Positions 29,212 to 39,199 of a stretch of 64,000 nt of DNA are shown here, in pieces. The DNA is from Novipirellula caenicola (GTDB lineage: Bacteria > Planctomycetota > Planctomycetia > Pirellulales > Pirellulaceae): the NCBI RefSeq assembly GCF_039545035.1, contig NZ_BAABRO010000019.1, forward strand, positions 1-64,000. Direction: 5' to 3'. Position numbers and translations under genes: made by a program. Under the pieces are notes generated by a model. That model did not search any database and was not told the DNA's origin. It was given only the letters and a program-made list of their open reading frames with translations. The stretch's first letter is position 1. Every line of letters begins with the position of its first letter.

Positions 29212-29228
29212 CCAGGCTGGCAGCCTGG
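29212..29228. repeat. CCAGGCT-GGC-AGCCTGG palindrome
   Basis: A perfect 7-bp stem with a 3-nt loop, 17 bp before the MMPL stop, between convergent genes. There is no T-tract. It is REP-like or a weak bidirectional terminator. Confidence 0.5.
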
Positions 29229-29245
29229 ACTACCTGGGCACGCCA

Positions 29246-31993
29246 TCAAGGATTTGCTGCGGCACGCTTTCCGACGATTGCAATGAAGCTCGGTACCAGG
29301 ATCGTCCGGACGTAGAACGTGTCGATCAGCACCCCCAAACCGAGCGCGAACCCGAGTTCGACAATGCCTCGCAGCGCCGCTCCCGTTTCACTTGGAAACC
29401 CAAAGAAGGTCGCGATCGGTGGAAACCATACCGACGCGGTCATGCTGAAAAACGTCGCTGCCATCACCAACCCACACGCGGTGATGATACCTCCGGTGCG
29501 AGAAACAGCGCGTCGCAGTGCGGCTAGCCACCCCAACCGCTGCTGTTCTTCTAACACTCGCGTCACCAGGTACACGTTATAGTCCTGCCCGACTGCGACC
29601 AAAATCACGAACAAGAACAACGGCAGCTTCCAATCCAACCCAACGTAATCCGTGCCATAGGCCGCACGGAAAAACAGAATCGTCAGCCCCAGCGTCGCGT
29701 AGTAGCTAATCAGCACCGTGACGATCAAATACAGCGACAATCCGATACGTCGCAGCACGACGACCAAGACCAAAAAGACCGCTACGACCACGGCAATCTT
29801 GATCCGCCGGTTATCTGAAAGCGTCACTTGGCGAAGATCGATAATTGACGGCGTGGTACCCGCCAGCAGGACTTTCGAGCCATGCCAAGTCGACTCGGGA
29901 TCTTCGGCAAGCTGGTTGAGGAAGCGTTCTAGATTCAACACAAGCGATGCTGTTTCGGTTGAAAACGGGTCTCCTTCGATAATGATATCCAGCCGCACCA
30001 ATCGATGTTTCAGCTTGGGAACCTCGCTGAAAAAGTAGCCTTGAGCAATCCGATGATTCTGCAGCGCGCGACGCCGCCACGCGTCTCCGCTGAGCAGCCC
30101 CATGTCACGATCGGGCGGGAAATCCCCCATCGGATCATCCGCGGTCCGTACCGTTGCCACCCCAGGCTGTGCGTACAATTTGGTGGCCAATTGTTTGACG
30201 TTCTTCTTGACCGCGTCATGCGGTAAATCATCGGGACGAACGATCAACACCGTGACGGGATTGATCTCGCCAATATTGAAATGTTTCGCCATCAGACGCA
30301 GCCCTTGGCGGCTGGCGGCCGAGTGGCTCAATTGGCTGCTCAAGTCATACGTCACCGAACGTTCGTTCAATAGCCCATAGATTCCGGGGACGATCAACAA
30401 CACGCCTCCGAGCGACAATGCGGTGACCGGGTACCGCGTCAACACCAACGCAATCCATCCCCACAATCCGCCGTGTGCGGAACTGGATGCATGGCTCGAA
30501 GAAGGTCCAAGCAGCGATCGACGTGCTGGTTGGCGAATGTCAATTTTGGTGGGCCAGAACACTTTTGGCCCCAAGGCTCGCAACATCGCAGGGGTCAGCG
30601 TCGTGCAAACCAACAATCCGACCAACAAGCAGATGCCGATGATCGGCCCGGTGTAGTGAAACTTTCCGAATTGAGCAATCCACAGCGTCCCCAACCCCAA
30701 TACGGTCGTCAGCGCGCTGCCGATCAGCGCCCCCATCACATTGGAAACCGCGTTGCGGCAGGCCACCGGCCACACCGTTTGACGAGCTTCTTCGCGAAGC
30801 CGGGCGATCAGAAACAAACAATAATCGGTGCCTGCACCGAACAAGATCACGACGACAAAAATTCGGCTGGTCGTGAACACCCGTAGATCCAACCCAGGCA
30901 CCGTGCCGTCCATCGACCACTTGGTCAAAATCGACACCAAGCTCATCGACACCACCACTGCAAATCCGATCGAGATCATCGGGATCGCCACCAACATTGG
31001 CGCTCGATACACGACGGTCAAGATCAGCAAGATCATCGCGACGGTGATCCACTCGGTGTAACGAATCGCATCACGAGCAGCGGTCAAGGTTTCTCCGCCT
31101 ACCGCAGCCGACCCGGTCACCAGAACCTGTAATCCTGGCTGCGTGTAATCCATGCTGTAGCGTTCCACCGATGCAATTAACTGCTGAACTGCCTCGAGCG
31201 TTTCAATGTTGCTGGTCGCCGCCAATTCACTAGAAAGCTGCAGCACGGCCAACCGCGCGCCCTCTTTTCTCAATCGCGGCCCGACAATCGAATCCTCCCA
31301 CGCCAAAACATCCAACAAGGTGCTCCAGCCTCCAAGATCACGATCGGCGATCGGCGTGGCGAGCGAAGGAATGTTGGGCTGCAGGATCAATGCGGCTTCG
31401 TAGTCCGCTTCGACCGTTTCAATCGCGTCGCCCCACTGTTCCAACAGATGACCGCGATCCCAGTACGCTAACGCCATCCGCGGCTCGGTCAGCGTCGGCT
31501 CCGATTTGGGCAGCTCATCGGCGATTCGCTCGTAGAACCGCTCATCGATCTGAATCGAATTGGTGAACGCTTCGCGAGCAAGTTTGATCCAGTGGCCCGA
31601 GGCGGTATTCTCGACAGGCGGGCCGCCGGAATAACCTTCGGCGATCGCACGCTGCCAACTGACTTCGCCCAACCGGTGATACAGCCGCCGCAGCAGATCG
31701 AGCCCGACGATTTCATCGGACCGTTTTAGTGCGCCCTCGTCACGACCGATCACAAACACCATCTGGCTGCGGCTGCGAATGCCGGGAAAGGCTTCGTCGA
31801 GTAGCCGGCCGCCGGCGACGCTGGTCAGATCCGCGGGCAAGTATTCAAAATCACCGTCCTGAGCGATGTCCTTCCACGCCGGCGCGGCCAAGCGAAGCAC
31901 CACCGCGGCAACAATCCACGCCACCATCACCCAGCCCCAACGCCGAGTGACGAATTGTGCCCAGCGATGCGAAACAGGACGGTGCATGTGCAT
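29246..31993 (-). CDS. MMPL-family RND transporter
   Basis: The 915-residue membrane protein has the two-repeat MMPL layout. Each half has one N-terminal helix, a periplasmic domain and a helix bundle. The diagnostic motif occurs in both halves: GAGTDYCLFLIARLREE and VAVGQDYNVYLVTRVLEE. MMPL proteins export lipids, glycolipids, hopanoids or other hydrophobic compounds with proton motive force. No adaptor is encoded next to it and the cargo is unknown. The start at 31993 has an alternative Met two codons in. Confidence 0.88.
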   Translation of the reverse strand: MHMHRPVSHRWAQFVTRRWGWVMVAWIVAAVVLRLAAPAWKDIAQDGDFEYLPADLTSVAGGRLLDEAFPGIRSRSQMVFVIGRDEGALKRSDEIVGLDLLRRLYHRLGEVSWQRAIAEGYSGGPPVENTASGHWIKLAREAFTNSIQIDERFYERIADELPKSEPTLTEPRMALAYWDRGHLLEQWGDAIETVEADYEAALILQPNIPSLATPIADRDLGGWSTLLDVLAWEDSIVGPRLRKEGARLAVLQLSSELAATSNIETLEAVQQLIASVERYSMDYTQPGLQVLVTGSAAVGGETLTAARDAIRYTEWITVAMILLILTVVYRAPMLVAIPMISIGFAVVVSMSLVSILTKWSMDGTVPGLDLRVFTTSRIFVVVILFGAGTDYCLFLIARLREEARQTVWPVACRNAVSNVMGALIGSALTTVLGLGTLWIAQFGKFHYTGPIIGICLLVGLLVCTTLTPAMLRALGPKVFWPTKIDIRQPARRSLLGPSSSHASSSAHGGLWGWIALVLTRYPVTALSLGGVLLIVPGIYGLLNERSVTYDLSSQLSHSAASRQGLRLMAKHFNIGEINPVTVLIVRPDDLPHDAVKKNVKQLATKLYAQPGVATVRTADDPMGDFPPDRDMGLLSGDAWRRRALQNHRIAQGYFFSEVPKLKHRLVRLDIIIEGDPFSTETASLVLNLERFLNQLAEDPESTWHGSKVLLAGTTPSIIDLRQVTLSDNRRIKIAVVVAVFLVLVVVLRRIGLSLYLIVTVLISYYATLGLTILFFRAAYGTDYVGLDWKLPLFLFVILVAVGQDYNVYLVTRVLEEQQRLGWLAALRRAVSRTGGIITACGLVMAATFFSMTASVWFPPIATFFGFPSETGAALRGIVELGFALGLGVLIDTFYVRTILVPSFIAIVGKRAAANP

Positions 31994-32267
31994 CGTAAGT
32001 GGAAGAAGGAAGGTAATTTAGGAGGGAAGGGGCAGCTGTCAATCAAATTCGCTGTGCGACAATCCCGACGGCACCAAAGACATTAGCGAGAAAAATGTAA
32101 GGTGTCTGCCCCCGAACCGAACTCGCCCCCCACGCTAGGGCCCGAAAGTAATCAAGAGCAGCTTCACGCGTCCCAGCGGCGATTCGGTTGCCGACCGATC
32201 CACCGCACCGCAAACATCTTGGCGACTTGTGCGACGCGATCCGCCGATCATTCGCTTCCCTCAGGCG

Positions 32268-35195
32268 TCACTCATTCACGGCCGCACCGTTGGGTTGGCC
32301 GCGACGCTCTCGTTTTTCCTGCTGAACCCCGAAGGCACGCAGGGCATTTTGCACCGATTCGGTGCTAAGGTCGCCCGAAAGCTTGACCACTTGCACCTCG
32401 CCACTGGGTTTGGCCGCCTGGTCAAGTTTGTCAATCATTTCACAGACCAGATTCAGCAGCGGTTCCCCCTCGGCACTGACGATCAACGTGTTGCCGACCA
32501 AGTCGACTCCCATCGACAATTTGCCTTTGAACGAGAAATCGGCGCCACCCCCGTCTTGCCCGCCTTCGGTTTCGACGAGCCCACTGCCACCCCCGTCGAG
32601 ACTCTTAGAGGCTTTCTGTTTGTCACCGTTCTCACCACCGCGGCCGCCTGGTTGGCCCTTGCCGCCTTGGAACGTTTTGTCATTGCTGCTGAGCAAATCG
32701 CGATAAGCTTCCTTGACCGTTTCGGCGATGCGGTCGGCCTTGCCGTATTTGATCGAGACCAATTTGGTGTAGCGGGATTTGCGTTTGTTCGCCGGTTCTT
32801 CGACATCCCACAATTCGATCAACTCTTCGATGGTGCGCAGTTGTTCCGCGGTGGCGCCGCTGACGACAAGCGTGTTGGTATCCACATCATCTACAAACTT
32901 TAACTTTGCACCTTTGCCAAGTCCGGTCGGTTCTTCTTTCTTGTCGCTATCGTCACCTCCCCAATACCAACGAAAGAACGAATCGCTTTCGTCTTCGGTG
33001 TCTTCATCGTCGGCGAAATAATCCTCCAGGTTCAATCGCATCCAATACGCACTGCTGTGTTTGATTTTGAACACTTGGTAGGGGCGTTTTGGAGGTGCAA
33101 TTTGCAACATCAAGTTCTCGAGCTGATCGAGCGCCTTGGTATCGGGGCTCATCAACACGAGATTCCCTGACTTGTCGAATTCGATGCGAATCGGCTGCGG
33201 TGGTTTTCCGTTGCCGCTTTCCTTTTTCGCTTCGTCGGCATCAGGGAACATGCGATCAAATTCGGCTCGCGACCGCACCACTGGCGGATTGGATTCAGGA
33301 CGTGTGGGCGCCTGCACCAAGGTCATCGAATCGGATGCAAATGGATTGCGATCGGCAGCCACGTTATCGGACTCTGCGTCGGTCTCTGGCTGTTCTTTTG
33401 TCGGATCGGACTGCTCGTCGCTTGACTCATCCGAGTCTTGCTCTTGCGAGTTTCTAAATTGGTCTTCGGTCGGCAGTTCCAGCGGATTTGGTGAAAGTTG
33501 GCTCCATTGTTTTTGCAAGCGGCGAAGGTACTCGAAGGTTTCGGGACTTGCCGACGCATCGATCACGCGAAGCATGCGGTCGCTACCACCGGGCGGCGGT
33601 AATTCGCCCAGCTTGATCAACAGCGACCGCACCTCTTCCATTTCAAGTTCATTGGCCCACAACAAGACTTGCCGGTAACGATTGTTGGCCGCGACACGGA
33701 ATTCGTCTTTCGGTTTCTTGTCTTCTTCAGATTGGCCGAAGCCGTATCCGTAATAGGAATAACGGCTTCGGGAACGACTCGAATCGTCGTCCTTCTTTTT
33801 GCCCATCAAGAAAGTAATCGACTCGGCAACTTCGCCCGCATCGAGACGGCGTAGTTGTAGGACGTGAAAATTTCGGCCACTTCCGTCCAACCGCTCGATC
33901 AGTGATTGGATAATGAAACGATCGGCCGCCGATCCCGAAACGATCAGCGCTCCGTTTTCCTTATCCACCCGGATACGGGTCGCAGGCTCGAGCACATTCA
34001 TTTCGCCAATGATCTCGACCAATTTTTCCGGATCAATCGACGCTAAACGGAACACTTCGACTCGTGACTGCACATCCGACAGTGACGCCAGCGAACTGCT
34101 TGGCACATCGATCCGTTTGATGAATTCGCCGGCGATGACAACTCGATCATTTGGTGCCCGAATGATCACCGAGTTTTGTCGTGTGTTGGCGACAATCGAA
34201 ATCTCGACCTTCTTTTCCGGGGTCGGAGGTTTGCCGCCGTTTTGTTGACGCATTTGCTGCATCATCTGCATTTGCTGGGGTGACATCGGCGCTTCGCTTT
34301 TCTTTTCGACGCCGAGAAATTGCTCAAGCATCCGTTTCGCTTCTTCGGCGGGCAAGTATCGCAGCTTGAACTCTGGTGCGAGCGCTTCGCGACTTGCATT
34401 ATTGGACTCTTCGCTAAGCAACCGAGCGACCTGTTGCACATTGATCGCGGCATCCATCACCTCGATCCGATTGGTCGTTGACAATGACGTGATGCGACCA
34501 TTGGAACTAATCATCGGCTTCAACTCTTCGGCCAACTTTTCAGCCGACAACCACTGCACATCCAACGAGACACGGACAAAGGAGTGAGGCAGCAGATCTT
34601 GGAGTTCCTCGGTCGTAACGCGAGGCACGATGGCGGGATTGATCGTTTCGGTTTTGGCCACCGTCAACCCGCCGTCGAGTTCTAGGATCGCGTAACCACG
34701 CGCAAGTAGATAGCGATTGAAAAGATCGCGTGTCTCGGCGACGGTGTAGCGTCCCGGCGATGAAAGATTGACGCGGTCGCCGGGAAGTTCGAGCCAATCC
34801 AAGGGCTGGTTCGAAATTTCAGCGAGCCACTGAACCAGTTCGACCCACGGTTGATTGCGAAATTGAAAGGCGACGCGACCGTCTTCGCCGACCGTCGCCT
34901 TCAACTCATCGGGATTCGCCGCGATGACCATGGGCATTTTGCCATCGCTAGCGTCGGAGGGGTCTGCCTCGGGAACGGCTTGGGTTTCCGGCAACTGGTC
35001 GCGTCGAATCACCTTGGGCTTTGAATCCTTGGACTCTACAGACTTACCGTCTTTCTTTTCTTCCGTGGTTTCTGGGGGTTTCCCAGGAGTTGCCGGTCGC
35101 GCATCATCCGAAAACGCGTCTGCAGCGATAACGAGGTTCAACAGGCAGAGGATTGCCAGCAGAGGAAGGGATTGCGAAGGCACGGGGGAGAACAC
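32268..35195 (-). CDS. Secretin N-domain repeat protein without a pore domain
   Basis: The 975-residue protein has a signal peptide (LPLLAILCLLNLVIAADA). It contains at least four secretin/NolW-type N-domain repeats, marked by strands such as VFRLASIDPEKLVEIIGEM, FHVLQLRRLDAGEVAESI and VFKIKHSSAYWMRLNLEDYF, each followed by an NTLVVSG- or NALIVSG-type strand. The C-terminal secretin barrel of GspD/PilQ is absent; instead the protein ends with VQVVKLSGDLSTESVQNAL and a charged tail. Low-complexity Asp/Glu/Ser and Gly/Pro/Asp linkers separate domains. The likely location is periplasmic, with a role in protein-protein assembly; which secretion system it serves is unclear, as none is encoded here. 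The tetraheme cytochrome gene lies 98 bp upstream. Confidence 0.7.
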   Translation of the reverse strand: MFSPVPSQSLPLLAILCLLNLVIAADAFSDDARPATPGKPPETTEEKKDGKSVESKDSKPKVIRRDQLPETQAVPEADPSDASDGKMPMVIAANPDELKATVGEDGRVAFQFRNQPWVELVQWLAEISNQPLDWLELPGDRVNLSSPGRYTVAETRDLFNRYLLARGYAILELDGGLTVAKTETINPAIVPRVTTEELQDLLPHSFVRVSLDVQWLSAEKLAEELKPMISSNGRITSLSTTNRIEVMDAAINVQQVARLLSEESNNASREALAPEFKLRYLPAEEAKRMLEQFLGVEKKSEAPMSPQQMQMMQQMRQQNGGKPPTPEKKVEISIVANTRQNSVIIRAPNDRVVIAGEFIKRIDVPSSSLASLSDVQSRVEVFRLASIDPEKLVEIIGEMNVLEPATRIRVDKENGALIVSGSAADRFIIQSLIERLDGSGRNFHVLQLRRLDAGEVAESITFLMGKKKDDDSSRSRSRYSYYGYGFGQSEEDKKPKDEFRVAANNRYRQVLLWANELEMEEVRSLLIKLGELPPPGGSDRMLRVIDASASPETFEYLRRLQKQWSQLSPNPLELPTEDQFRNSQEQDSDESSDEQSDPTKEQPETDAESDNVAADRNPFASDSMTLVQAPTRPESNPPVVRSRAEFDRMFPDADEAKKESGNGKPPQPIRIEFDKSGNLVLMSPDTKALDQLENLMLQIAPPKRPYQVFKIKHSSAYWMRLNLEDYFADDEDTEDESDSFFRWYWGGDDSDKKEEPTGLGKGAKLKFVDDVDTNTLVVSGATAEQLRTIEELIELWDVEEPANKRKSRYTKLVSIKYGKADRIAETVKEAYRDLLSSNDKTFQGGKGQPGGRGGENGDKQKASKSLDGGGSGLVETEGGQDGGGADFSFKGKLSMGVDLVGNTLIVSAEGEPLLNLVCEMIDKLDQAAKPSGEVQVVKLSGDLSTESVQNALRAFGVQQEKRERRGQPNGAAVNE

Positions 35196-35293
35196 CTAAG
35201 GGGATTGTCATAGACCAAGAAGCCGCCATTATGGCTGACAGCCCGACCTGTGACAAATCAATTCTCCTAAGCCGCAATTTCAGCGCATCCCGC

Positions 35294-36340
35294 TCATTTC
35301 CATCGATTTGCAGCCGGAATGAAGGCATCCATGGGGGCTAATTCCACAGGATTGGCCTGGTCGGCAAAAGCAAAGCCGAGCCGAGCGATGCGGTCTGCGG
35401 CCCGTGTCAATTCATCCGAGTTGTTCAATTTTAACTTTACGCTGGCGAATTCGCTGAGGATTTCGTCCAAGACGGGCACGTTGACCTTGGCCGCTACGCT
35501 TTTCAGTCTGGCAGCGGCACGGGCCGTTCGCTTTGCCGCTGTGATGCCATAAGTTGCCTTTTCGGTCGCGACCGCGGTCGCTCGCAGTCCAGCTTCCAAC
35601 TCGGCAATCATGCCAGCGACAAACATCACCCTCAATCGCTCGGGACTGCTGACATCGTTGGTCTTGCCGTCCGTACGGACAAAGTTGTGGCGAACGAGTC
35701 CTTGGCTCCAGGACACGAATTCAAAATCGAGGCTTCCGACCGAATGACCGCCGACGTTGACCAATTGCTCATCCGCGGCCGTGTGGCAACGCAAGCAACT
35801 TTGTGCGACTAAATAGACATTCTCGGGGTTACGCATTCCAGCATGGATGCTGTTGGCGATTCGCTCTTTGCGATGGGCTTCGGTTTCGGTCAACCGCGTG
35901 ATCCCTTCACCACCATAATCCTGGTGAAAATCGATCCAATTCTTGGCGGGGCCGTGGCACGATTCGCAAGAGACTCCGGCGATCACATGAGTATGATTGG
36001 TGGCCGAGTCGGTTTGCTGGGTGTAGTGACACGCAACGCAGCGGCCTTCGTTTTTGATCGAGGTCAAACCGAGCTTGGCAGCGATCTGCTTGGCTTCGGG
36101 TCGACGGTGCAGTTCGTCAAAGGTTTTGGCGTGCGGTGTTGCTCGCCAGACTTCGATTTCAGCCGCGTGACATTTGACACATGCCTGATTGCCGACCACC
36201 AAATGAGGCGACGCTGGACTTGCGGGCTGGACCGCAGCTCCCGCGGATGCCGAAGGAGTGGTGGCAAAGGTGGTTGACGACATCAAAACACAAAGGGTCG
36301 TCAATACAATCCAGCGAACGAGCATCGTCAAAGTCTCCAT
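35294..36340 (-). CDS. Exported tetraheme cytochrome c (cytochrome c554-like)
   Basis: The 348-residue protein from 36340 has a signal peptide (MLVRWIVLTTLCVLMSS region) and four CxxCH heme motifs at residues 54-58 (CVKCH), 101-105 (CVACH), 125-129 (CESCH) and 182-186 (CLRCH). Extra His residues could serve as distal ligands. The arrangement resembles cytochrome c554/NrfB-like electron carriers in the periplasm; the partner is unknown. The C-terminal 150 residues are Ala/Lys-rich helices without hemes. The frame opens at 36514, but the signal peptide supports 36340 (alternative Met at 36325). It lies on the same strand as the secretin-domain gene, so cotranscription is possible. Confidence 0.8.
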   Translation of the reverse strand: METLTMLVRWIVLTTLCVLMSSTTFATTPSASAGAAVQPASPASPHLVVGNQACVKCHAAEIEVWRATPHAKTFDELHRRPEAKQIAAKLGLTSIKNEGRCVACHYTQQTDSATNHTHVIAGVSCESCHGPAKNWIDFHQDYGGEGITRLTETEAHRKERIANSIHAGMRNPENVYLVAQSCLRCHTAADEQLVNVGGHSVGSLDFEFVSWSQGLVRHNFVRTDGKTNDVSSPERLRVMFVAGMIAELEAGLRATAVATEKATYGITAAKRTARAAARLKSVAAKVNVPVLDEILSEFASVKLKLNNSDELTRAADRIARLGFAFADQANPVELAPMDAFIPAANRWK

Positions 36341-36527
36341 CCTAAACAGAGGGGGGATCTGCCGCGTCCACTGAGACTTGTAAATGAGGACGAAGCAAGA
36401 ACATTGTGCTACTGAAAAACTAGGTCGTTTTTCGCACCTAGGCTGCATAAGCACGCAAATTACTCGGTTTTCCGAACACAAGCAGATCCCCCATCGCAAT
36501 TCACGCCACAACAAGCCTCGCTCACCA

Positions 36528-36620
36528 GGGACAGAGCTCTTTCAATAGGGACAGAGCTTGATTGCGGGGACAACGATAGCTCTTTCAATAGGGACAGAGC
36601 TTTATTGCGGGGACAACGAT
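36528..36620. repeat. 43-bp tandem repeat with GGGACAGAGC words
   Basis: A 43-bp unit (36535-36577) is repeated at 36578-36620 with a single base difference. The word GGGACAGAGC occurs at 36528, 36548 and 36591. The same word recurs around the transposase downstream. The repeat ends six bases before the first ATG of the orphan gene. Confidence 0.85.
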
Positions 36621-36625
36621 AGCAT

Positions 36626-37768
36626 TTGCCGTGGGCGTCAAACGGGCGTTTGAACGAGTTTTTCAGAGCGTATGACATCACGTTGATCATTACACAATCA
36701 TTAAACATGCTGGCAAGCTCTTCTGATTTTGAGGGATATGCGGGCGTTTTTGCTGAACACGCAAAGGTTCAATTGCCGATGAGCGACAACAGCGAGGTGG
36801 AGGGAGATACGCATATGGGCACAAAAGAACCCCAACAACGTCGACGCTATGTCGACATGTGGGCGTTGCCGGGAATACACCCGAGCAACGTCGAACTTTT
36901 GCAAAAGCTGAAAACCGCCGACACCAATCACTTCACCACGAACATGGACGTGGTCGGGACGGTGTCCGAGCAGGATCCTGAATCGGGTGACTGGGAAAAG
37001 TCACATATGCTGGGGCTGCGCACGGACGTGTGGAAAGCCGACAAAGCGGAGATGGAAGACGCATTGGATGTGCTGCAAAACCAACGACGCACTGAGCTGA
37101 AACGGCAGATCAAAAAATCGGGTCGACTGAGCCGCAAGCAGCAAAAGCAACTTGACGAACAGCTTGCCGAGGATTGCGTGATGCAGATGGATGCCGGCGC
37201 GATTGAAAAACGCCGGTTGGTTTTAAAACTTTTCAAGACATCGAACGAACGTACCAGTTGGTGTGGCACGATTGAGCAGATCACGACCAGCGAAATCCAC
37301 AACTCGATCGGTACGGGCAAGAGCTTGCTATCGATGGTGGTCATGCTGCCACGCAGTGAGTGTGTTACCTATATCCAACAAAACCACCGCACGTTTCGCA
37401 TTCCGTCATTGTTTACGTTTGCGTTTTACCATGACGGTCGCATGCAGCATGTTGTACTGAAACGCCGCTGGATTTCGGTTGGTGCAGATTATGAAATCGA
37501 AGTAGGCGGCAAATCGATTGGAGAAATCGATGGTCGTTTATTTTCATTTGGATCGGACAGCTACTTGGACTTGGACCCAAGTGAATTGAGCGAGAACCGC
37601 AAATTCGTCGATTTGATGACGCTATTCACCGCCAGCATTGGCTACCACAAAGCGATGCGAAAAAGCATCGATCGGCGGGTCAAGGCGACGCTCTGTGGTG
37701 ACGCGCATTGCCATGTGATCGAAGACGAAGAGATCCGTCTGTTACATAACGGCCGAGCCGCCGCATAG
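36626..37768 (+). CDS. Orphan protein of unknown function beside REP transposase
   Basis: I cannot name a family. The 380-codon frame may begin at 36626, 36707, 36779 or 36815; the last two (MSDNSEVEGD, MGTKEPQQRR) precede the region that looks most protein-like. The centre has a charged helical segment (residues 145-190: KAEMEDALDVLQNQRRTELK then KQQKQLDEQLAED). A beta-rich C-terminal half follows (IPSLFTFAFYHDGRM, DYEIEVGGKSIGEIDGRLFS). That pattern weakly recalls the LURP-one/tubby-C fold, which is a guess. The predicted protein is soluble, without a signal peptide. Repeats bound it on both sides, which suggests accessory DNA. Confidence 0.55.
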   Translation: MPWASNGRLNEFFRAYDITLIITQSLNMLASSSDFEGYAGVFAEHAKVQLPMSDNSEVEGDTHMGTKEPQQRRRYVDMWALPGIHPSNVELLQKLKTADTNHFTTNMDVVGTVSEQDPESGDWEKSHMLGLRTDVWKADKAEMEDALDVLQNQRRTELKRQIKKSGRLSRKQQKQLDEQLAEDCVMQMDAGAIEKRRLVLKLFKTSNERTSWCGTIEQITTSEIHNSIGTGKSLLSMVVMLPRSECVTYIQQNHRTFRIPSLFTFAFYHDGRMQHVVLKRRWISVGADYEIEVGGKSIGEIDGRLFSFGSDSYLDLDPSELSENRKFVDLMTLFTASIGYHKAMRKSIDRRVKATLCGDAHCHVIEDEEIRLLHNGRAAA

Positions 37769-37798
37769 CCACCCGCACACGCTCTCTTCACTCCGACA

Positions 37799-37845
37799 GG
37801 GACAGAGCCCTTGGTGTGGTCAGCACGTCTTAACAGGGACAGAGC
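37799..37845. repeat. Left pair of GGGACAGAGC repeats
   Basis: Two direct copies at 37799-37808 and 37836-37845, 37 bp apart. They face a pair of inverted copies at 39200 and 39236 (36 bp apart) on the other side of the transposase gene. Confidence 0.8.
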
Positions 37846-38047
37846 ATCATTCCGGGGTCTGAGTGGATGCCACTGAAGCACTAGATCGGAAAGGACCAGC
37901 CGACTTACGAACGCGAATCACTCGTGAAACGCCGCAATTGACAGAAACCTGCCGAAATTAGCAAGCTAATACACGACAACGTGCGCAGCTCTCTTATCGG
38001 CGACTCGTCGCCATGCCCCGCAGTCAAAAAGAAGGGACGCTCTCAAG

Positions 38048-39109
38048 CTAATCCACGCGAGCGAGCAGCTCTCTCGCTCGTCGCCGCAAATGATAGCGGC
38101 GGTGGGTGCGGAGGCTTCTCAGCGGATCAACACACTCGGGGCGTCCCGCGACCGTGCAAAACAACCGACCAAAGTCGCTGACCAGTTCACACCATGTCGT
38201 GCCGTCCAACCCCAATCGCTTGAGCACCGGCGGTGTGTCCACGGGCGTCCGGCCGCGTTTACCGGGGGCGATTTGGCGTGCCGTCCAGTCGAGCATTTCC
38301 AGGTAATCTTCGAGCGACATCGGCAGAAAACCTTTGTCGCTGCAGCGTTTTCCCGACTGGCTCACGCACGGACCAATCTGACCAGACCGCTCGTCAATCG
38401 TAACCGGAGCCAAGAAACTGTCTCGCCGTTTCGCCGCCGGAACGCAATTGCTGCGATTGGACGTGATGGACTCAATTCGCCGCTGCACCGAGGTGTGGTC
38501 GCTCTGCTCAAGCGTTTCGGCCATCGCAGCACGAATCGGATTCAAGTCAACGTAGGCCGTACACGCCAACAGCGAAGCCTCGTCAACAATCCGCGTGGCA
38601 TGGAATCGGCCTTGAAAGAAATGACCCGATTCTTCGTCTTCGCGGTTCGCTCGCAGCGCGACACGTTGGCAGAGCAGTCGCATCCACCAGCTGACACTGC
38701 TAAGCCGTTTGCGAATTTCGGCACACTTAACGGGACATCCTGCGATCGAGCGGATCTCAGGCTCGGTAGGCGGAAGCGGAAGCCCATCGTCATCTCGTCG
38801 ATGCGGACAAATCATCATCCACCGGCGTGCTACCTCGTTGTCGCTCCAGGTGGCAACGACATCTGGCCGCGTACGCAGAATCAAATGCATATGATTTGAT
38901 AGCAAACTATACCCAAGGAGATCTACACTGAAATTTTGGGCGAAGTGCATCAAGTGCTGTTCGATCCACGTTTTGCGATGATCGAAATTTTTCCCGGTAA
39001 AGGGATCATCGCCCATCAAGAAGCATCGCCGTACGGTCCGACTACAGGTATGAGCGATGGCAACTTCGTCGGGATCGAAGACTTCCGAGCGTGCAAGGCG
39101 AACCATCAC
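38048..39109 (-). CDS. REP-associated tyrosine transposase (Y1/HUH, RAYT-type)
   Basis: The 353-residue protein carries the HUH motif as SNHMHLIL (His73, His75). FQGRFHATRI follows, then YVDLNPIRAAM with Tyr186 as a candidate nucleophile. These are landmarks of the Y1 transposase superfamily (IS200-like and RAYT). It is longer than classic IS200 TnpA (about 150 residues) because of a Cys/Arg-rich insert and a C-terminal extension, typical of chromosomal RAYTs. It would nick and rejoin single-stranded DNA at REP-like hairpins. There is no TnpB partner. The GGGACAGAGC repeats around it are candidate substrates. Confidence 0.85.
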   Translation of the reverse strand: MMVRLARSEVFDPDEVAIAHTCSRTVRRCFLMGDDPFTGKNFDHRKTWIEQHLMHFAQNFSVDLLGYSLLSNHMHLILRTRPDVVATWSDNEVARRWMMICPHRRDDDGLPLPPTEPEIRSIAGCPVKCAEIRKRLSSVSWWMRLLCQRVALRANREDEESGHFFQGRFHATRIVDEASLLACTAYVDLNPIRAAMAETLEQSDHTSVQRRIESITSNRSNCVPAAKRRDSFLAPVTIDERSGQIGPCVSQSGKRCSDKGFLPMSLEDYLEMLDWTARQIAPGKRGRTPVDTPPVLKRLGLDGTTWCELVSDFGRLFCTVAGRPECVDPLRSLRTHRRYHLRRRARELLARVD

Positions 39110-39199
39110 ACACCTCCGTGTCAGTCAGGAGGAACCGAGCCAAGGGCCAATGATGAATCGTTCGCCTGACCTGATCAAAAGTCAACCCCCAACGATTGG

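Noticed and set aside
36528-36620. CRISPR-like direct repeats
   Set aside because: Only two adjacent units with no spacers and no cas genes. It is a plain tandem duplication.
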